A DNA stretch of 64,000 bases from Bacillus sp. Bos-x628 (GCF_040500475.1 NZ_CP159358.1:124001-188000); one strand, 5' to 3'; counted from the stretch's first letter, positions 50,724 to 61,693 are shown. Numbers and translations are program-made. Notes: generated from the sequence alone by a model not told the origin.

Positions 50724-51293
50724 GTGGAAAGAATTTCATGGAATCAATATTTTATGGCACAAAGCCATTTGCTTGCTTTACGAAGTACCTGTGAGCGTTT
50801 AGCGGTTGGGGCAACCATCGTACGAGACAAGCGAATTATCGCAGGGGGATACAATGGTTCGATTGCCGGCGACGTACACTGTGCAGATGTAGGATGCTAT
50901 GTCATTGATCACCATTGTGTACGCACAATCCATGCGGAAATGAACGCAATTTTGCAATGTGCAAAGTTTGGCGCACCAACAGCTGATGCGGAGATTTATG
51001 TGACACATTTCCCGTGTTTACAGTGCTGTAAGGCCATAATTCAAGCCGGGATTCGAACAGTTTATTATGCGAAGGATTATAAAAACCATCCTTACGCTGT
51101 CGATTTATTTCAGCAGGCCGGTGTTCTAACAGAGCAGGTTGAACTAGATGAAATGATCATTGATTTAAAAAATCAAGAAAAGTTGGCCTTTGTTGCAGAT
51201 TTAATTGGGAAGCTGAGCGAATCTGGATTTAGCGAAACAGATATTCGACAAATGCATGAAAAGGCGAACCAATTATTTACTTCCTATGTTTAA
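50724..51293 (+). CDS. comEB: ComEB, dCMP deaminase family
   Basis: 189 residues with zinc-site motifs HAEMNAILQC (about 71) and PCLQCCKAIIQAG. Cytidine/dCMP deaminase fold. It sits between comEA and comEC. Start GTG after gagggatc. The C-terminal extension (about 40 residues) is typical of the comE form. Confidence 0.92.
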   Translation: MERISWNQYFMAQSHLLALRSTCERLAVGATIVRDKRIIAGGYNGSIAGDVHCADVGCYVIDHHCVRTIHAEMNAILQCAKFGAPTADAEIYVTHFPCLQCCKAIIQAGIRTVYYAKDYKNHPYAVDLFQQAGVLTEQVELDEMIIDLKNQEKLAFVADLIGKLSESGFSETDIRQMHEKANQLFTSYV

Positions 51294-53616
51294 ATATTTG
51301 CCGTTTGGGGCAATTTCAGCAGCTGTCGGAATTGCCCTGACCGCATATGGACTTCATATTTATTTTCTACTCTTTCTTCTGATTTTCTTATTTCTTAGTC
51401 TATTGAAACAAATGCCTCAACTTTTCCTGACGGTCAGTTTATGTGGAACTGTCTATATACTCATTTATCTGTTTCATCAGTCACTCGAACCGGATTACAC
51501 CGCACAGGAAACATTGTTTTCTGGTTCAGTGGTGATTGAAAGCATTCCGAAAATAGATGGCAATCGTTTTACAGCAGTTGTTTCAGCAGAGTCGCATGAT
51601 CAGCTAATGACCTTCTATACCATTCAAACTGCACATGAAAAAGAGGTGCTGGACAGTGTGGAGCCAGGCATGCATTGTCAAATGACAGGAGATATTCGCT
51701 TGCCAAAACGATCAACAATTCCTAATGGATTTGCATACGATCAATTTTTAAAAACAAAAGGGATTGCTGTTATTTTTCTGCCTCAGTCTATTAAAAATTG
51801 TTTAAAGGGAGACAATCATTCATACATTCTCTCAACTATAAGACAACAGGGGCTTCGTTTTTTAGAAGAACATATTCCAAAAAACTCTGTCGGGATTGTT
51901 CAGGCATTGATTTTTGGAGAGCGTGAGTTGATTGATCCGGACACATTAAGAGATTATCAGACACTAGGCATTATTCATTTACTAGCGATTTCAGGGCTTC
52001 ATGTTCAAACTCTACTAGCCTGTCTATTTTGGTGTATGCTCCGCATTGGAATGACAAGAGAGACAGCGCGCATTCTTTTGCTATTTTTTCTTCCGATTTA
52101 TGCTTGTTTAACAGGTGCAGCACCATCCGTTTTACGCGCTTGTCTTATGGCTGGGCTATATATAATCATCACCAGCCTTCCAAAGGAAATGAAGCAGCCT
52201 TCTGTGTTTGTTTTAAGTGTGACGTTTTTACTGTTGTTAGCGATTCATCCGACTTATTTATTTGATATTGGCTTTCAGCTTTCCTACATTGTCACTTGTT
52301 TCATTTTGTTATCCGTCAATATCTTATCAAAAGCGAAAAGTACCATCATGCAGTTATTTCTCGTCTCCTTTATTGCGCAGCTTGCCTCACTGCCTGTTCT
52401 TTTATATCACTTCCAACAGTTTTCTTTGCTGAGCATCCCTCTCAATATGATATTTGTGCCTTTTTATACAGTGATCGTGATGCCTGCGTCCTTATTCTTT
52501 TTTGTTATTTCTTTTATTTATCTTCCGCTCGGTCAAGGGTTGTTTCAGCTTCTTGATTGGGTCATCCTATTAAGTCATCAATTGTCAGCTCATATGGCGG
52601 TTTATGATGCATTCAACCTTATATTGATGAAATCCACATGGTGGCATATCTTGTTTGAAGTCGTAGCCATTGTATTCCTGTTAGTTGTGTTAGAGTGCAA
52701 AAATTCTTTGAAGTCTTATGTTTTGCCTATTTTTTGTTTGATATTTGTCATCTGTGTACACTATTTCTCCCCGAACTGGAACAATAAAGCGGAGGTCACG
52801 ATGCTGGATGTAGGACAAGGAGATAGTTTGTTTATCCAGCTACCCTATCGAAAGGGTCATATATTAGTGGATACCGGAGGAAGACTATCCTTTGAGCAAG
52901 AACCTTGGAAACAAAGGCGAAAAGTGTCTACAATCGGTGATCAAACGCTCATTCCATTTTTTACTGCTAAAGGAATAGCAAAACTTGATTTGTTATTCCT
53001 GACACATGCTGATCAAGACCATATGGGAGAAGCGGTACGCTTAATCAAACGAAACAAGGTGAAGCGGCTGGCAGTGCCAAAAGGCTTTGTGAGAAGTCCG
53101 GAGGATGCGCAAGTTCTAAAAGAAGCAGCTACAAGAGGGATACGTATTGATGAATTGGAAAGAGGAGATAAGCTTAAGATTGGCGGACTGGCATTTGATG
53201 TCCTTCATCCGAAATCAGGGCGGTCCACGAGTAAGAACAATGATTCACTTGTTCTTGCGTTTACAATTGGCGGAAAGCGTTTTATCTTAACAGGAGATCT
53301 TGAAAAAGAAGGGGAACGAGATATTATTGAGGCATATCCTCATTTGCGTGCAGATGTGTTGAAGGTTGGGCATCATGGTAGCAGGGGATCTACGAGTGAT
53401 GAATGGCTTCGTCATATCATGCCGTCCTATGCGCTGATTTCGGCAGGCGAAGGAAATCGCTATCAACATCCTCATCGAGAAGTAATGACAAAATTAACTG
53501 AGAATCAAATTCGGATTTTTCGAACAGATGTAGATGGAAGTGTGACGTATGAATTTATCCAACAGAAAGGAACGTTTTATCGCTATCCTCCATATGATAT
53601 CCTACAAAATCAATAA
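51256..53616 (+). CDS. comEC: Competence DNA channel ComEC
   Basis: 786 residues. The N-terminal part has membrane helices and a soluble OB-like domain (about 85-175). The competence domain follows (AISGLHVQTLLACLFW) with many helices. The C-terminal metallo-beta-lactamase-like domain (about 510-770) has FLTHADQDHMGE, LTGDLEKEGE and KVGHHGSRGST. It carries single-stranded DNA into the cytosol and may degrade the other strand. The frame overlaps comEB by 38 bases; ATG 51286 is a possible later start. Confidence 0.94.
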   Translation: MKRRTNYLLPMFKYLPFGAISAAVGIALTAYGLHIYFLLFLLIFLFLSLLKQMPQLFLTVSLCGTVYILIYLFHQSLEPDYTAQETLFSGSVVIESIPKIDGNRFTAVVSAESHDQLMTFYTIQTAHEKEVLDSVEPGMHCQMTGDIRLPKRSTIPNGFAYDQFLKTKGIAVIFLPQSIKNCLKGDNHSYILSTIRQQGLRFLEEHIPKNSVGIVQALIFGERELIDPDTLRDYQTLGIIHLLAISGLHVQTLLACLFWCMLRIGMTRETARILLLFFLPIYACLTGAAPSVLRACLMAGLYIIITSLPKEMKQPSVFVLSVTFLLLLAIHPTYLFDIGFQLSYIVTCFILLSVNILSKAKSTIMQLFLVSFIAQLASLPVLLYHFQQFSLLSIPLNMIFVPFYTVIVMPASLFFFVISFIYLPLGQGLFQLLDWVILLSHQLSAHMAVYDAFNLILMKSTWWHILFEVVAIVFLLVVLECKNSLKSYVLPIFCLIFVICVHYFSPNWNNKAEVTMLDVGQGDSLFIQLPYRKGHILVDTGGRLSFEQEPWKQRRKVSTIGDQTLIPFFTAKGIAKLDLLFLTHADQDHMGEAVRLIKRNKVKRLAVPKGFVRSPEDAQVLKEAATRGIRIDELERGDKLKIGGLAFDVLHPKSGRSTSKNNDSLVLAFTIGGKRFILTGDLEKEGERDIIEAYPHLRADVLKVGHHGSRGSTSDEWLRHIMPSYALISAGEGNRYQHPHREVMTKLTENQIRIFRTDVDGSVTYEFIQQKGTFYRYPPYDILQNQ

Positions 53617-53640
53617 AAAAACTGCCAAAACGGCAGTCTT
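53613..53640 (-). terminator. Terminator between comEC and yqzM
   Basis: ACTGCC-aaaac-GGCAGT. On the minus strand it is followed by seven T's, so it chiefly serves yqzM; it may also end the comE transcript. Confidence 0.8.
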
Positions 53641-53656
53641 CAGAGTTCATGAAATG

Positions 53657-53791
53657 TTAAGATCCTACTAGGTGTATAATTGTTGCCAAAATAAACATTG
53701 AGGCGAAAAATCCGAATGAGACGATAAAACCAACTGCTGAGTCGACTGCGTCATTTCGTTTACTTTGAACATTTTTTTCAAATTCATTCAT
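53657..53791 (-). CDS. yqzM: YqzM family small membrane protein
   Basis: 44 residues starting MNEFEKNVQSKRNDAVDSAV, with one membrane helix (GFIVSFGFFASMFILATII). Conserved in position between comEC and holA in Bacillus. ATG 53791 is seven bases after ggagg. Function unknown. Confidence 0.93.
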   Translation of the reverse strand: MNEFEKNVQSKRNDAVDSAVGFIVSFGFFASMFILATIIHLVGS

Positions 53792-54026
53792 CTTCATCCC
53801 TCCTGGTTAATTTTAGTATACTTGAACTCGTTTGTAATTGCTAGAAGGTAAAGTCACCGTTTTCCATTTTCTTTATCATTTGATGAATATCGTCTGACTG
53901 CAAGCTGACCCGGGAGCTTGCGTTGGACGTTTACTATAAATGAGGAGGCGGCACTTTCAGCTTCCTCTTTACTAATTTCTCGACACACTTTAGGATAGAG
54001 GAGGAAGTGAAAGAGAGGGATTACTG

Positions 54027-55046
54027 ATGGTATTTGATATATGGAACAATTTGAAAAAAGGGGATATTCATCCCGTTTATTGCTTATATGGAAAAGAAAC
54101 TTACTTGCTTCAAGAGACAGCGGTTAAACTGAGACAGGCTGTTGTCGACGAGGAAACGAAGGATTTCAATTATTCCGTTTTTGATATGGAGGAAGTCTCT
54201 CTTGAACAAGCAGTAACTGATGCGGAAACATTTCCATTTATGGGAGAACGGCGCCTAGTCGTGATAAAGAATCCTTATTTCTTAACAGCCGAAAAGAAAA
54301 AAGAGAAGATAGAGCATCCACTATCTGTTTTAGAATCCTATTTAGAGGAGCCTGCGCCCTATACAATTCTTGTTTTATTAGCACCCTATGAAAAGCTGGA
54401 TGAACGAAAGAAGATCACCAAACTGTTAAAAAAGAAAGCCGTCATTGTGGAGGCGAAAGAGCTTAATCCTAAAGAAACGACCGATTTTACGATCACGCTG
54501 GCAAAGACAGAAGGAAAGATGATTACTAGCGAAGCGGCTGAACAGCTTGTTATATTATGCGGCGGTCGTCTGTCATCAATCTTTCAAGAAGTTCGGAAGC
54601 TCAGTACATATATCGGTGAACGAGAGGAAATTGAGCTCTCTGATGTAAATCAGCTCGTTGCTCGGAGTTTAGAACAGAACATCTTTGAACTCATTAACCA
54701 AATTGTGAACCGTCACCGCTCTCAGGCGATGCAAATGTTTTATGACCTGCTAAAACAAAACGAGGAACCAATCAAAATATTGGCGCTCATTTCAAACCAA
54801 TTTCGCTTAATCCTGCAGACAAAATATTTCGCACAACAAGGCTACGGACAAAAACAAATTGCATCTAATCTCAAGGTTCATCCATTTCGCGTAAAATTGG
54901 CATTGGACCAAGCGAGACTGTTTTCCGAAGAAGAACTAAAACAGATTGTTATAGAGCTCTCGACCATTGATTATGAAATGAAAACAGGTAAAAAGGACAA
55001 ACAGTTGCTATTAGAGCTGTTCCTTCTCCGGTTATTAGGGGCATAA
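54027..55046 (+). CDS. holA: DNA polymerase III delta subunit
   Basis: 339 residues. The N-terminus YCLYGKETYLLQET is typical of the clamp-loader delta subunit; FMGERRLVVIKN and LEQNIFELINQIVNR mark domains I and III. It opens the sliding clamp. The gap before it (53800-54026) contains a hairpin-like gaggagg/cctcctc stretch but no other gene. Confidence 0.95.
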   Translation: MVFDIWNNLKKGDIHPVYCLYGKETYLLQETAVKLRQAVVDEETKDFNYSVFDMEEVSLEQAVTDAETFPFMGERRLVVIKNPYFLTAEKKKEKIEHPLSVLESYLEEPAPYTILVLLAPYEKLDERKKITKLLKKKAVIVEAKELNPKETTDFTITLAKTEGKMITSEAAEQLVILCGGRLSSIFQEVRKLSTYIGEREEIELSDVNQLVARSLEQNIFELINQIVNRHRSQAMQMFYDLLKQNEEPIKILALISNQFRLILQTKYFAQQGYGQKQIASNLKVHPFRVKLALDQARLFSEEELKQIVIELSTIDYEMKTGKKDKQLLLELFLLRLLGA

Positions 55047-55051
55047 ACATA

Positions 55052-55084
55052 AAAAACGACCTTCTGTAAAGAGGGTCGCTTTGT
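55052..55084 (+). terminator. Terminator after holA
   Basis: CGACC pairs with GGTCG around a short loop, followed by T-rich sequence. Confidence 0.75.
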
Positions 55085-55150
55085 TTACATGTATCATTGC
55101 CAGTCTGTCCTCGGATGAGCCGGTCAGGACGGACGTACAGTTAAACAGGT

Positions 55151-55166
55151 GCCTCATAGCTGAGGC
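55151..55166 (-). terminator. Hairpin after rpsT
   Basis: GCCTCA-tagc-TGAGGC is 11 bases beyond the rpsT stop. No T-run follows on the minus strand, so its termination strength is uncertain. Confidence 0.45.
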
Positions 55167-55176
55167 GTTGCAATCA

Positions 55177-55443
55177 TTATGCAGAAAGTCCGTTCACTTT
55201 TTTAGCAAGTCTTGATTTGTAACGCGCAGCAGCGTTTTTGTGTACAAGACCAGTTTTAACGGCTTTGTCAATACGTTTTGCAGCAGAAGAAAGAGCAGCT
55301 TTTGCTTGCTCAGCATCGTTGTTAGCTACAGAAACTTCAACTTGTTTAATCGCAGTACGCATAGCAGACTTAATTGTTGCATTGTGTGCACGGCGTTCGT
55401 TATTCGTTTTTGTACGTTTGATCGCTGATTTAATATTTGGCAT
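55177..55443 (-). CDS. rpsT: Ribosomal protein S20
   Basis: 88 residues starting [20 protein letters not shown] after taggaggtg. A typical Lys/Arg/Ala-rich helical bundle ending [10 protein letters not shown]. It binds 16S rRNA early in 30S assembly. It is convergent with holA. Confidence 0.97.
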   Translation of the reverse strand: MPNIKSAIKRTKTNNERRAHNATIKSAMRTAIKQVEVSVANNDAEQAKAALSSAAKRIDKAVKTGLVHKNAAARYKSRLAKKVNGLSA

Positions 55444-55641
55444 GTGTTTCACCTCCTAAGATACAACCTAAACACAATTGTCTTAAGGTTAAATCTTCAC
55501 AATAGAACAAATTGTATTCTATCAAACACACCTTTAGAATGCAATATAAATGTAAAGTATTTTTCATTGATGAAGGGCTCGAATGTTTCTGTTATGAGAT
55601 GGAAAGACTACTGCTAATTACGTTGTGGAAGGAGCCTTTTC

Positions 55642-56757
55642 ATGAAGAAACAGGAAATCGATTTAAGTGTTTATCAAATCCGAACAGACTTGGCCGTTGA
55701 AACAAAAGAGATACTAGAACAGGAGAACGACCCCAATGTTGTGAAAAAGGGCGGTATTCAAGGGATTATCGAAAAGGAACAAGAAGAGCATGGCATTTGC
55801 ATACGCACAGTGGAGATAACAAAAGAAGGGGAAGAGCTGACAGGAAAGAAAGCAGGTACATATCTTACACTTGAAGCGCAAGGAATTCGAGAGAAAGATT
55901 CCGAGATGCAAGAAAAAGTCGTTGAAGTATTTGCGCATACATTTGCTCAGTTTATAAAAGACCGTGGGATTTCTGAGGATGCCAGTTGTCTCGTTGTTGG
56001 TCTTGGAAACTGGAATGTGACGCCAGATGCCCTAGGTCCTCTCACAGTCGAAAGCCTGCTTGTCACGCGTCATTTATTCGAGTTGCAGCCAGAAAACGTG
56101 CAGGAAGGTTATCGTCCAGTTTCTTCTCTATCACCTGGTGTGATGGGTCTGACGGGCATTGAAACAAGTGACATTATACAAGGTGTGATTGAACGGTCTA
56201 AACCCGATTTTGTCATTGCGATAGATGCACTTGCCGCCCGTGCGGTTGAGCGAGTGAATACAACGATTCAAATCTCTGATACGGGTATCCACCCTGGATC
56301 GGGCGTAGGGAATAAGCGTAAAGAATTAAGCAAAGAAACATTGGGCATTCCAGTGATTGCAATTGGTGTACCGACCGTTGTTGATGCAGTAACGATTGCA
56401 AGTGACACGATTGATTATGTGTTAAAGCATTTTGGCAGAGAGCTGAAAGACGACCGTCCGTCACGATCTCTTGTTCCAGCTGGGATGTCGTTTGGAAAGA
56501 AAAAGGTGTTAAAAGATGAGGATTTGCCAGATGAAAAGACACGTCAATCTTTTCTAGGGATTGTAGGAACGCTTCCTGAAGAAGAAAAAAGACAGTTGAT
56601 ACATGAAGTACTTGCGCCGCTAGGGCAAAACTTAATGGTCACACCTAAGGAAGTGGACACTTTTATAGATGATATGGCCAACGTATTAGCCAATGGGTTA
56701 AATACAGCACTTCATCAAAAAATCTCACAGGATAACATGGGTTCCTATAATCATTAA
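55642..56757 (+). CDS. gpr: Germination protease GPR
   Basis: 371 residues. The N-terminal zymogen sequence includes [15 protein letters not shown], the known self-cleavage region. The core has [30 protein letters not shown], and [12 protein letters not shown]. It degrades small acid-soluble spore proteins upon germination. It lies just before spoIIP, as in B. subtilis. A forespore (sigma-F/G) promoter is expected but I cannot place it confidently. Confidence 0.95.
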   Translation: MKKQEIDLSVYQIRTDLAVETKEILEQENDPNVVKKGGIQGIIEKEQEEHGICIRTVEITKEGEELTGKKAGTYLTLEAQGIREKDSEMQEKVVEVFAHTFAQFIKDRGISEDASCLVVGLGNWNVTPDALGPLTVESLLVTRHLFELQPENVQEGYRPVSSLSPGVMGLTGIETSDIIQGVIERSKPDFVIAIDALAARAVERVNTTIQISDTGIHPGSGVGNKRKELSKETLGIPVIAIGVPTVVDAVTIASDTIDYVLKHFGRELKDDRPSRSLVPAGMSFGKKKVLKDEDLPDEKTRQSFLGIVGTLPEEEKRQLIHEVLAPLGQNLMVTPKEVDTFIDDMANVLANGLNTALHQKISQDNMGSYNH

Positions 56758-56820
56758 TCTGTTCTACTTTCTCTAGCTCGCTCATAGTGTAATTACTAGA
56801 AAGCGCGCTGGAGGGAGTAA

Positions 56821-58032
56821 ATGATGAAAAAAAGACCCCGTCGTCCTCGTCAGTTGGTCGTTGCGATTAATGGGACCAAAGTAGTGAAAAGTATTTTCTT
56901 ATTTATTGCCGCTCTTGTTGTTGTGTTTGTCATGACAGGGGCTTTGACATCTTTAAAGCCTGAACTGAGGCCTCAGGCATCACTATATGGTGTAGCAGAT
57001 GAGCTGTCAGGTGCTTTTTTTGCAACACTTATGGGAATGGAAAATCAATATTTCTCCTCAGCAGTACCTAATGATCAGAAGAGGATGAATTTTTCTGGGC
57101 TGTCACTTAAACTTGCAACGAGTATCAATTTAGAGGACCCGCGTAGTTTTCTTGGCAGAGAGCTGCCGGGCTTTGAACATTTTGATACGAAAATCATATT
57201 AGCCGGTGAAGGGACAGACTATACCAACATGCCAATGGAATCACCTCCGCCGAGTGAAGTCATCAAAGATGAAAGAGAAGCCAATCTAGCAGAACTGGAC
57301 AAGCTCAATGAAGGCGAGCCGAAGAAACCTGCTAAAGAGCCTGATCGATCAACAGGAAAACGGAAAGCTGTTTACATTTATCACACACATAACACGGAAT
57401 CCTATTTGCCATTTTTAAAAGGTGAAACAAATCCAAACAATGCGCGGCACTCAAAAGTGAACGTGACGCTTGTCGGTGAAATGTTTGGGAAGGCGCTTGA
57501 TCAGCAAGGGATTGGTAATACAGTAGACAAAACAGAAATTGAAAAAAGACTCCTGCAAAAAGGATTAAAATACCCGCAGTCTTATAACGAATCAAGATTA
57601 GTCGTGAAAGAAGCGATCGCTAAAAATGATGATCTCGATTACTTAATTGACATTCATCGAGATTCAAGAAGGAAAAAACATACAACAGTTGACATTAACG
57701 GGAAGAAATATGCGAGAATTGCATTTGTTGTTGGGAAAAAGAATCAAAACTATGAGAAAAATTTAAAACTGGCCACTGAATTTCATCATTTAATGGAGAA
57801 AAAATATAAAGGTCTCAGTGTTGGGGTATTTGCTAAAGGGGAAATTGGCGATAATGGGATTTATAATCAAGATTTATCTGACAAAGCCCTTCTCTTAGAA
57901 TTTGGCGGTGTAGATAACAATATGGAAGAATTGAAAAACGCATCCAATGCAGCAGCGGATGTGTTCAGTGAATTATTCTGGGATGCAGAAAAAGTAAACG
58001 GCGGAGCAAAGGGTGAGAAAAAACGTTCTTGA
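56821..58032 (+). CDS. spoIIP: Stage II sporulation protein P
   Basis: 403 residues with an N-terminal membrane anchor (about 21-41) and an external amidase/endopeptidase domain. The zinc-type residues are in YIYHTHNTESYLPF, DIHRDS and LLEFGGVDN. With SpoIID and SpoIIM it degrades septal peptidoglycan during engulfment. The ATG (56821 or 56824) follows ggaggg. It overlaps the leader of yqxA. Confidence 0.95.
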   Translation: MMKKRPRRPRQLVVAINGTKVVKSIFLFIAALVVVFVMTGALTSLKPELRPQASLYGVADELSGAFFATLMGMENQYFSSAVPNDQKRMNFSGLSLKLATSINLEDPRSFLGRELPGFEHFDTKIILAGEGTDYTNMPMESPPPSEVIKDEREANLAELDKLNEGEPKKPAKEPDRSTGKRKAVYIYHTHNTESYLPFLKGETNPNNARHSKVNVTLVGEMFGKALDQQGIGNTVDKTEIEKRLLQKGLKYPQSYNESRLVVKEAIAKNDDLDYLIDIHRDSRRKKHTTVDINGKKYARIAFVVGKKNQNYEKNLKLATEFHHLMEKKYKGLSVGVFAKGEIGDNGIYNQDLSDKALLLEFGGVDNNMEELKNASNAAADVFSELFWDAEKVNGGAKGEKKRS

Positions 58033-58045
58033 GGTGGTGACGGGC

Positions 58046-58378
58046 ATGGGCTCATTTATCGGGAAAAGCTTTATTTTAGGAATCGTCTTACTATTTGGCG
58101 TGTTTCTAGGGATGCAGCAAGCCAATAATGGAATGCTTCAAATGAAAGGCTATCACGATCCTGAGTTAAAAGGTGCTTTCTCCATTCAAGTAAATGACAA
58201 TCAAGAGAGAGAAGCGTCGATCTTAGGAACAAACGTCTCAGAAAAGGACTTAGCAGAAAAGCAAAAGCAACTAGAAGAGATGGAAAGCTTTAATGCATTC
58301 TCCAAGGCGGGGAAAGCACTGTCTGACGGCATCACTAATGCAGCCCGCTCCCTTTATGATTGGGTGAAAGGAAATTAA
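58046..58378 (+). CDS. yqxA: YqxA family membrane protein
   Basis: 110 residues from ATG 58046 (MGSFIGKSFILGIVLLFG). One N-terminal membrane helix, then an acidic/helical external part, ending with DWVKGN. It follows spoIIP in Bacillus; function unknown. The ribosome-binding site is gaggtggtg. Confidence 0.88.
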   Translation: MGSFIGKSFILGIVLLFGVFLGMQQANNGMLQMKGYHDPELKGAFSIQVNDNQEREASILGTNVSEKDLAEKQKQLEEMESFNAFSKAGKALSDGITNAARSLYDWVKGN

Positions 58379-58449
58379 AGAAACCTAACTGATGGACACT
58401 TTTCATTCATTTCATCAAAGCATTTTCAATGAGACATCTCCCATATGAT

Positions 58450-58480
58450 GAAAGCCGCTGACCAAGGAGCGGCTTTTCTT
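58450..58480 (+). terminator. Terminator of the gpr/spoIIP/yqxA region
   Basis: AAAGCCGCT pairs with AGCGGCTTT and is followed by T's. Confidence 0.9.
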
Positions 58481-58488
58481 GATTTCAA

Positions 58489-58517
58489 TTGAATCTTTAC
58501 AGCCCTATTGATATAAT
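58489..58517 (+). promoter_or_regulatory. Sigma-A promoter of lepA
   Basis: TTGAAT (58489-58494), 17 bases, TATAAT (58512-58517), 44 bases before the GTG start. Confidence 0.7.
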
Positions 58518-58560
58518 CTAACCTAGCGCAACCCGCGTTTTATAGTAGGAGTGATAGATT

Positions 58561-60399
58561 GTGACAGATAAAGAAAAACGATTAGAACGGCAATCAAGGA
58601 TTCGAAATTTCTCCATTATCGCCCATATTGACCATGGGAAATCTACATTAGCGGACCGTATTTTAGAAAAGACAGCGGCGATTACACAACGAGAAATGAA
58701 AGAACAATTGCTTGATTCCATGGACTTAGAGCGTGAACGCGGTATCACGATTAAATTAAACTCTGTCCAGTTGAAATATAAGGCGAAGGATGGAGAAGAA
58801 TATATTATGCACCTGATTGATACACCAGGGCATGTCGACTTCACCTATGAAGTATCTCGAAGCCTTGCTGCTTGTGAAGGTGCGATTTTAGTAGTAGATG
58901 CAGCACAAGGAATTGAAGCGCAGACACTTGCAAACGTATATTTAGCTCTTGATAACAACTTAGAAATTCTTCCGGTTATTAATAAAATCGACCTGCCGAG
59001 TGCAGAGCCTGAGCGTGTAAGAAAAGAAATTGAAGATGTCATTGGTTTAGATGCGTCTGAAGCTGTTCTGACCTCTGCTAAGGCGGGGATTGGAATTGAG
59101 GATATCTTAGAACAAATCGTTGAAAAAATTCCAGCACCCGCTGGAGATCCTGATGCACCGCTTCAAGCTCTCATATTCGATTCCCTATATGATGCATATC
59201 GTGGCGTCATTGCATACATACGTATTGTAGAAGGAACTGTGAAGCCAGGGCAGAAAATCAAAATGATGGCAACAGGCAAAGAATTCGAAGTGCTTGAAGT
59301 CGGCGTGTTCACACCAAAAGCAAAGCCGACAGATGAACTGACAGTCGGGGATGTCGGCTATTTAACAGCTGCAATTAAAAATGTCGGTGATACACGTGTA
59401 GGCGATACCATTACAAGTGCTGACAACCCTGCTAAAGAAGCTTTGCCAGGTTACAGAAAGCTGAACCCTATGGTTTACTGCGGACTTTATCCAATCGATA
59501 CAGCGAAATATAACGATTTACGTGAGGCGTTAGAGAAGCTTGAATTAAATGACTCTTCCCTTCAATATGAAGCTGAGACATCCCAAGCACTTGGATTTGG
59601 TTTCAGATGTGGATTTTTAGGAATGCTTCACATGGAAATTATCCAAGAACGAATTGAACGTGAATTTAAAATTGATTTAATTACAACAGCACCAAGTGTT
59701 ATTTACGAAGTGTATATGACAGACGGTGAAAAAGTCGTCGTAGATAACCCGTCCAATTTGCCAGACCCGCAAAAGATTGAACGAATTGAAGAGCCTTATG
59801 TCAAAGCAACGATGATGGTACCGAATGACTATGTTGGTTCTGTCATGGAACTTTGCCAAGGAAAGCGCGGCCATTTCATTGATATGCAATACCTTGACGC
59901 TAACCGCGTCAGCATTGTATACGAAATTCCTTTGGCGGAGATTGTCTATGAATTCTTTGACCAATTGAAATCCAACACAAAAGGATACGCCTCCTTTGAT
60001 TACGAGCTAATTGGCTATCGCCCATCGACCCTTGTCAAAATGGACATCATGCTAAATGGGGAAAAAATTGACGCTCTTTCCTTTATTGTTCACCGTGATT
60101 ATGCATATGAACGAGGAAAGGTTATCGTAGAAAAGCTAAAAGAACTGATTCCACGTCAGCACTTTGAAGTACCTGTCCAAGCAGCCATTGGTCAAAAAAT
60201 CGTGGCTCGTTCCACCATTAAAGCGATGCGTAAAAACGTTCTTGCCAAATGTTATGGTGGAGACATTTCCCGGAAAAGAAAGCTTCTTGAGAAACAAAAA
60301 GAAGGAAAAAAGCGCATGAAGCAAGTAGGCTCTGTTGAAGTGCCGCAAGAAGCCTTCATGGCCGTTTTGAAAATGGACGACAGCTCTCCGAAGAAATAA
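58561..60399 (+). CDS. lepA: Elongation factor 4 (LepA)
   Basis: 612 residues. Translational GTPase motifs: [30 protein letters not shown] and SAKAGIG. The EF-G-like domains and the LepA-specific C-terminal tail ([19 protein letters not shown]) are present. It acts on ribosomes under stress or in initiation. The start is GTG 58561 with aggagtga upstream. Confidence 0.97.
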   Translation: MTDKEKRLERQSRIRNFSIIAHIDHGKSTLADRILEKTAAITQREMKEQLLDSMDLERERGITIKLNSVQLKYKAKDGEEYIMHLIDTPGHVDFTYEVSRSLAACEGAILVVDAAQGIEAQTLANVYLALDNNLEILPVINKIDLPSAEPERVRKEIEDVIGLDASEAVLTSAKAGIGIEDILEQIVEKIPAPAGDPDAPLQALIFDSLYDAYRGVIAYIRIVEGTVKPGQKIKMMATGKEFEVLEVGVFTPKAKPTDELTVGDVGYLTAAIKNVGDTRVGDTITSADNPAKEALPGYRKLNPMVYCGLYPIDTAKYNDLREALEKLELNDSSLQYEAETSQALGFGFRCGFLGMLHMEIIQERIEREFKIDLITTAPSVIYEVYMTDGEKVVVDNPSNLPDPQKIERIEEPYVKATMMVPNDYVGSVMELCQGKRGHFIDMQYLDANRVSIVYEIPLAEIVYEFFDQLKSNTKGYASFDYELIGYRPSTLVKMDIMLNGEKIDALSFIVHRDYAYERGKVIVEKLKELIPRQHFEVPVQAAIGQKIVARSTIKAMRKNVLAKCYGGDISRKRKLLEKQKEGKKRMKQVGSVEVPQEAFMAVLKMDDSSPKK

Positions 60400-60462
60400 C
60401 TACCTCAAGGCAACCTGCTTTACAATGCATCCCTTGAAGTTGATAGTCAAAAACAAATGAAA

Positions 60463-60490
60463 GTGCCGCAGCGACAAACTGCGGCTCTTT
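60463..60490 (+). terminator. Terminator-like hairpin between lepA and hemW
   Basis: GCCGCAG pairs with CTGCGGC, then tcttt. It may partly end the lepA transcript before hemW. Confidence 0.7.
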
Positions 60491-60513
60491 ACCTGTAAAG
60501 AAGGTGTCATCAA

Positions 60514-61653
60514 ATGAAAGCAGCATACATTCACATCCCATTTTGTGAGCACATTTGCCACTATTGTGATTTTAATAAATTTTTGATCAAAACGCAGCCT
60601 GTTGATGAATACTTAGCCGCTCTGGAAAAAGAAATGCAGCATACGATCGAGCAAAAAGGCGAGCAAGAACTAAAGACGATTTTTATTGGCGGGGGAACCC
60701 CGACATCACTGACAGTCAGTCAGCTAGATCAACTGATGGACAGTATTCATCGTGTATTAAAACCGACAAGTCGCTTGATGGAATTTGCAGTTGAAGCGAA
60801 CCCAGACGAACTATCGCTTGATAAACTGCATCTCCTCAAATCTGCTGGAGTGAACCGGCTAAGCTTTGGCGTACAAACATTTGAAGATGACTTGCTTAAA
60901 AAAATTGGTCGCGTTCATCAAAAGAAAGATGTCCTCACATCTTTCGAACGCGCAAGAGCGGTTGGGTTTGACAACATTAGTCTTGATCTCATGTTTGGAT
61001 TGCCTCATCAAGAAACGCATCATGTGATGAATTCTCTTGAGACGGCTTTCTCTTTAGGCGCAGAACATTACTCTGTCTATTCGCTCATTGTCGAGCCAAA
61101 AACCGTGTTTTACAACTTGATGCAAAAAGGGAAGCTTCATCTGCCTCCGCAAGAACGTGAGGCTGAAGTGTATGAGCTTGTCATGGATGAAATGGAGCGT
61201 CATGGTTTAAAGCAGTATGAAATTAGCAATTATGCCAAGCCTGGCTTTGAAAGCAAACATAACCTCACGTATTGGAGCAATGAAGATTACTTCGGCTTTG
61301 GTGCGGGAGCGCATGGTTACGTAGATGGCGTCCGAAATGTCAACGCAGGACCTGTGAAACATTATTTGGAGCTGATAGAACAAACGGGATTTCCTTATAA
61401 GGAAACACATCAAGTCACAAAGACAGAAAAGATTGAAGAAGAAATGTTTTTAGGTCTTCGAAAAATTGAAGGCATCAACAAAGCCCATTTCCAAAACAAA
61501 TATGGGAACACACCAGAAGCCCTGTTTCCCTTTATTATTGAAGAATTAGAAAAAAAAGGTCTCGTGATACAAGATGAAATGTGGATTCGTTTAACAAGAA
61601 AAGGAAAATTATTAGGAAATGAAGTATTTCAAGCGTTTCTCGGTGAGTTATAA
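60514..61653 (+). CDS. hemW: Heme chaperone HemW (HemN-like radical SAM)
   Basis: 379 residues. The radical-SAM cluster is IPFCEHICHYCDFNKF; GGGTPTSL and VEANPD follow. The Cys spacing C-x3-C-x2-C-D-F-N and the lack of the extra fourth Cys of true HemN place it with HemW. It handles heme for respiratory proteins. The ribosome-binding site is aagaaggtg. Confidence 0.93.
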   Translation: MKAAYIHIPFCEHICHYCDFNKFLIKTQPVDEYLAALEKEMQHTIEQKGEQELKTIFIGGGTPTSLTVSQLDQLMDSIHRVLKPTSRLMEFAVEANPDELSLDKLHLLKSAGVNRLSFGVQTFEDDLLKKIGRVHQKKDVLTSFERARAVGFDNISLDLMFGLPHQETHHVMNSLETAFSLGAEHYSVYSLIVEPKTVFYNLMQKGKLHLPPQEREAEVYELVMDEMERHGLKQYEISNYAKPGFESKHNLTYWSNEDYFGFGAGAHGYVDGVRNVNAGPVKHYLELIEQTGFPYKETHQVTKTEKIEEEMFLGLRKIEGINKAHFQNKYGNTPEALFPFIIEELEKKGLVIQDEMWIRLTRKGKLLGNEVFQAFLGEL

Positions 61654-61682
61654 TTGACATTTTAATTTTAGTTTGGTAATTT
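61654..61682 (+). promoter_or_regulatory. Sigma-A promoter of the hrcA-grpE-dnaK operon
   Basis: TTGACA (61654-61659), 17 bases, TAATTT (61677-61682), starting right after the hemW stop; the CIRCE operator follows. Confidence 0.65.
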
Positions 61683-61693
61683 TGTTTATACAA

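Noticed and set aside
53820..54026. A T-box or other riboswitch upstream of holA
   Set aside because: No T-box motif or known aptamer sequence is visible; only a short gaggagg/cctcctc dyad.
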